DNA of 10,207 nt from Halobacteriales archaeon (lineage in GTDB: Archaea > Halobacteriota > Halobacteria > Halobacteriales > Hikarchaeaceae), in contig JAPYRM010000022.1 of assembly GCA_029941175.1 (NCBI GenBank), forward strand, positions 1 to 10,207, written 5' to 3'. A program made the translations under genes and the position numbers. The notes under the pieces were generated by a model. It was not told where the DNA came from, did no database searches, and saw only the letters and a program-made list of their open reading frames with translations. This document shows positions 7,773 through 10,207 of this stretch, one piece after another (position 1 is the stretch's first letter; each line of letters starts with the position of its first letter).

Positions 7773-8453
7773 ATGGCACGCGAGAGCTATCAAGATGGTC
7801 TTAAACAACTTAAAATGGGCGTCCTCGATATGGGTAATCTCGTTATAGATCGACTAGATATGGGAATCAAAGCCCTCCTCGAAAATGACGCTGAACTCGC
7901 CAAATCTGTCATTTTTGGAGATGATGAAATCAATGATATGTATCTCGAGCTAGAAGCAGAATGTGTCAACTTACTCGCACTACAACAACCTGTCGCAGGA
8001 GATCTAAGATTGATAGCATCTTCTTTTAAAATCATAACCGATCTCGAACGAATTGCAGACCTCGCAGTCAATCTAGGTGACTATACTCTAGACGCACGGA
8101 GAGAAGTTTTCTCCGACGTAGATATAAGTTCTCTCGGAGGCCTCGTTCTCACGATGCTAACTGAATCTATAGAGGCATATGAAACCCAAGATGCAGATGC
8201 GTGTTTCGAAATTTCAAATAAAGATGCTGAAGTCGATGCTTTGTGCAGAATTGCTAATCAAGTTGTCGTCAAAACTCTCATAGAAACTCAAATTGAGAGT
8301 AGTACTTCTTTCGATATATTAGACGATTTGATGGCAGATGTACAACGCTTTTTATTAACAATTCGCGATATCGAGCGCATAGGGGATCACGCTGCAAATA
8401 TAGCAGCTAGAACGCTGTACATGGTGACCAACAACGACGAATTACTATATTAG
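7773..8453 (+). CDS. phoU: Phosphate-specific transport regulator PhoU
   Basis: A 226-residue all-helical cytoplasmic protein with the two three-helix repeats of PhoU. Each ends with a metal-cluster motif: LERIADLAVN (91-100) and IERIGDHAANIA (200-211). PhoU proteins bind the Pst transporter and damp phosphate uptake when phosphate is sufficient. In bacteria they also pass the signal to PhoR, a partner not seen here. I chose the ATG at 7773 (MARESYQDGLKQL), which matches haloarchaeal PhoU N-termini; an in-frame GTG at 7755 would add six residues. It starts 30 bp after pstB with no Shine-Dalgarno motif and is the last gene of the operon. Its TAG stop overlaps the radB stop on the other strand. 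Confidence 0.94.
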   Translation: MARESYQDGLKQLKMGVLDMGNLVIDRLDMGIKALLENDAELAKSVIFGDDEINDMYLELEAECVNLLALQQPVAGDLRLIASSFKIITDLERIADLAVNLGDYTLDARREVFSDVDISSLGGLVLTMLTESIEAYETQDADACFEISNKDAEVDALCRIANQVVVKTLIETQIESSTSFDILDDLMADVQRFLLTIRDIERIGDHAANIAARTLYMVTNNDELLY

Positions 8454-9145
8454 TTCAAGACTTGCCATTCGTCTCCCCCTGCCAAAATATTCTCTTTAAT
8501 CACGAATCTAGCACTCTCCCCCGCTGGTCTCGATCTATGCTTTTCAATTGTAATTTTCCTATTCCCTCCTCTAAATCTGTCAAGCCTTAGGACCGTTCCA
8601 TTCCAGTGGGGTAATATATTCCCACCTAATGGTCTAATTTGATTCGTTTCTGGATCTGTGTATACTTGATTAGTTACGATTACTGCAAGATCAAATCTCC
8701 TGGCCAACGACAAGAGAGATATCATTTGGCGCGCAAGCGTTCGAAGAGCTCCTCCATCTGCTCTTTCAGCTTGTTCAAGTCGATAAAATCCCGTAGCACT
8801 ATCAAGGACGATTAAGTCAACATCTGCTGCAAATTCAACTACCCTTTTGATGGCAGCGGATTGTTCCTCGAAATTATGTACCTCTGAAATTATCAAATTT
8901 TCTCCCAATTCATAAGGGTCTCCTTTCTCTCTAACCAATTGATGAAAACGATCAATAGAGATCCCTTCTGTATCAATATAAACAACCTTCTTATCTTCTG
9001 CTACAGTCTCCGCAGCAGCACTAAGCGCAATATTTGTTTTTCCTGAAGCAGGAGCTCCATACAATTGCGTAATAGACCCTCTATCAATTCCTCCTCCTAG
9101 TAGGTCATCTATCGGAATGCATCCTGTTGACAGTTTTCTATCCAC
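8450..9145 (-). CDS. radB: DNA repair and recombination protein RadB
   Basis: A 231-residue RecA-superfamily ATPase, the euryarchaeal paralogue of RadA that lacks the N-terminal helix-hairpin-helix domain and acts as a recombination mediator. It opens LSTGCIPIDDLLGGGI, then has Walker A GAPASGKTN (30-38), Walker B LIVLD (111-115), the IVTNQVY segment (156-162) near the L2 region, and ends with RFRGGNRKITIEKHRSRP, all RadB-like. I chose the GTG at 9145 because it gives the normal RadB length and begins just before the conserved LSTGC. A TTG at 9223 would add 26 residues of unlikely sequence and overlap larC by 35 bp. It follows larC on the same strand after 43 bp and is probably cotranscribed with it. 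Confidence 0.92.
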   Translation of the reverse strand: MDRKLSTGCIPIDDLLGGGIDRGSITQLYGAPASGKTNIALSAAAETVAEDKKVVYIDTEGISIDRFHQLVREKGDPYELGENLIISEVHNFEEQSAAIKRVVEFAADVDLIVLDSATGFYRLEQAERADGGALRTLARQMISLLSLARRFDLAVIVTNQVYTDPETNQIRPLGGNILPHWNGTVLRLDRFRGGNRKITIEKHRSRPAGESARFVIKENILAGGDEWQVLN

Positions 9146-9188
9146 ATACTTCAGTATCTTTCCCTCAGTGAAAAAAACTCCGATGAAT

Positions 9189-10207
9189 TTATTCCATCCA
9201 TTTCTCTCTAGCTTTCTCTTCAACTAACCCAATTACTCTTCTAACTGGCCAATTCGTTTCGCGAGCAACCCTCACTGAGTCCTCGTATTCTGCACTTATA
9301 TTGTATACTTTCCCTTCTTTTCCCGATGCAATTTTAACAGCAATTACGTATGCTTTTCCGTCTATTTCAACTGAAATTTGTTCCATTTTTCGGGTCGCTA
9401 TCCACCTGTGTAATCCCGGAGACTCTCTAATTCCCAATGTACCTGTTTCTTCGGCCAGTCTTTGTGCAACTCTATCTGCGTTTTCAGGTTTGACCACTAC
9501 TTTGACAATATGCCCCGGTCTAGATTTTTTCATCATAGCCGGAATAACTGTAACATCTCTTGCCCCTTCTTCCAATAATACCTCATAGAGATTTCCTATT
9601 ACTTCTGGGCTGACATCATCTATGTTCGTCTCTAATAACACAATTTCATCTTTTTCTAGATTCTTCATCTCTCCACTTATTACTCTTAATACATTTGCTA
9701 TGCCTTCTATCTTATGGTGTCCCATTCCATATCCTGTCTTCATAACATTCAACGCAGGTATTCTTTCTACTCCTCTTGCAAAATGTAATAGTATGGCTGC
9801 ACCTGTTGGAGTCAATAATTCCCTTTCAACAGGCCCCCCTCTTATCGACCAAGTCGCATTTCCGGCGAGAACCAACACTGCCGGAGCCGGAACTGGATAT
9901 TCTCCATGCTTCATTTTAATTGTTCCGCCCCCCACTGATATTGGGGTGGATATTATGGATTCTACATCTAAATCTTCAATCAACATACAAGCCCCCACTA
10001 TATCTGCAATCGCATCATCTGCTCCAACTTCATGCAGGTTTACCTCTTCTAATTTTTTCCCATGCACTTCTGCTTCAGCTTCTCCTAACACACGGAATAC
10101 CTCAATCGCATTAGAAACTACTTCTTCCGAAATAGACAGTGATCTAATCACTTTGATTATTTCTTCAAAATTTTTGCCCGAGTTTTCTCCCTCAATGCCC
10201 TTTCCCC
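9189..10207 (-). CDS. larC: LarC-type nickel insertion protein (5'-truncated)
   Basis: The frame is open to the right edge, so the N-terminus (normally DPFSGISGDM-like) lies outside; 338 residues are visible. LarC is a CTP-dependent cyclometallase that inserts nickel into the pincer cofactor of lactate racemase LarA and related enzymes. Diagnostic stretches are EAEAEVHGKK, LHEVGADDAIADIVG (near visible residues 57-71), a VELLTPTGAAIL-like segment (ERELLTPTGAAIL), KTGYGMGHH, and the C-terminal block starting LLETNIDDVSPEVIG with MMKKSRPGH. The C-terminal domain is in one continuous frame, unlike Lactiplantibacillus plantarum, where larC is split into two frames and joined by programmed frameshifting. 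LarA, LarB and LarE are not in the window, so the client enzyme is unknown. The visible part begins with a gly- and charge-rich linker, probably just after the N-terminal domain. Confidence 0.92.
   Translation of the reverse strand, partial: GKGIEGENSGKNFEEIIKVIRSLSISEEVVSNAIEVFRVLGEAEAEVHGKKLEEVNLHEVGADDAIADIVGACMLIEDLDVESIISTPISVGGGTIKMKHGEYPVPAPAVLVLAGNATWSIRGGPVERELLTPTGAAILLHFARGVERIPALNVMKTGYGMGHHKIEGIANVLRVISGEMKNLEKDEIVLLETNIDDVSPEVIGNLYEVLLEEGARDVTVIPAMMKKSRPGHIVKVVVKPENADRVAQRLAEETGTLGIRESPGLHRWIATRKMEQISVEIDGKAYVIAVKIASGKEGKVYNISAEYEDSVRVARETNWPVRRVIGLVEEKAREKWME

Overview
The window is about 10.2 kb of AT-rich, gene-dense DNA that is almost certainly archaeal (Euryarchaeota). Several proteins have haloarchaea-type architecture: an isocitrate dehydrogenase of haloarchaeal type, a twin-arginine lipoprotein PstS, a very long PstA with an N-terminal membrane extension, an AbrB-PhoU fusion, and RadB. 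However, the DNA is low in G+C and the proteins are rich in lysine rather than strongly acidic. I therefore infer a non-extreme-halophile relative of Haloarchaea, with a marine low-GC sister lineage (Marine Group IV / Hikarchaeia) as the leading guess. This is inference from recognised protein patterns, not a database result.

Layout. At the left edge is the 3' part of a plus-strand luciferase-like, Mer-type F420-dependent oxidoreductase (2-706). It converges with a minus-strand NADP-type isocitrate dehydrogenase (719-1987), with 12 bp between their stop codons. Upstream of icd on the same strand is a 343-residue regulator with an AbrB-like N-terminus and PhoU-like helical domains (2067-3098). 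A 237-bp AT-rich divergent intergenic region (3099-3335) separates it from a five-gene plus-strand high-affinity phosphate operon: pstS, pstC, pstA, pstB and phoU (3336-8453). The intergenic region carries TATA-like elements and two short inverted repeats. On the far side, radB (8450-9145) converges on phoU with overlapping stop codons. It lies 43 bp downstream of a 5'-truncated larC (9189-10207), on the same strand.

Function. The core of the window is a phosphate acquisition and sensing island. PstS captures phosphate outside the membrane, PstC/PstA form the channel, PstB is the ATPase, and the small PhoU probably throttles transport when phosphate is plentiful. The divergent AbrB-PhoU protein is a good candidate for the transcriptional arm, since it joins a DNA-binding fold to a PhoU sensor; the inverted repeat at 3171-3190 is a candidate operator. 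The flanking genes (one-carbon or F420 chemistry, TCA cycle, recombination, nickel-cofactor assembly) look like ordinary housekeeping neighbours.

I saw no rRNA, tRNA, CRISPR array, insertion sequence or defence cassette. No intergenic stretch exceeds 300 bases. I did not find a clearly new system; the most interesting points are the two PhoU-type regulators around one pst operon, the putative operator between them, and the enlarged PstA.
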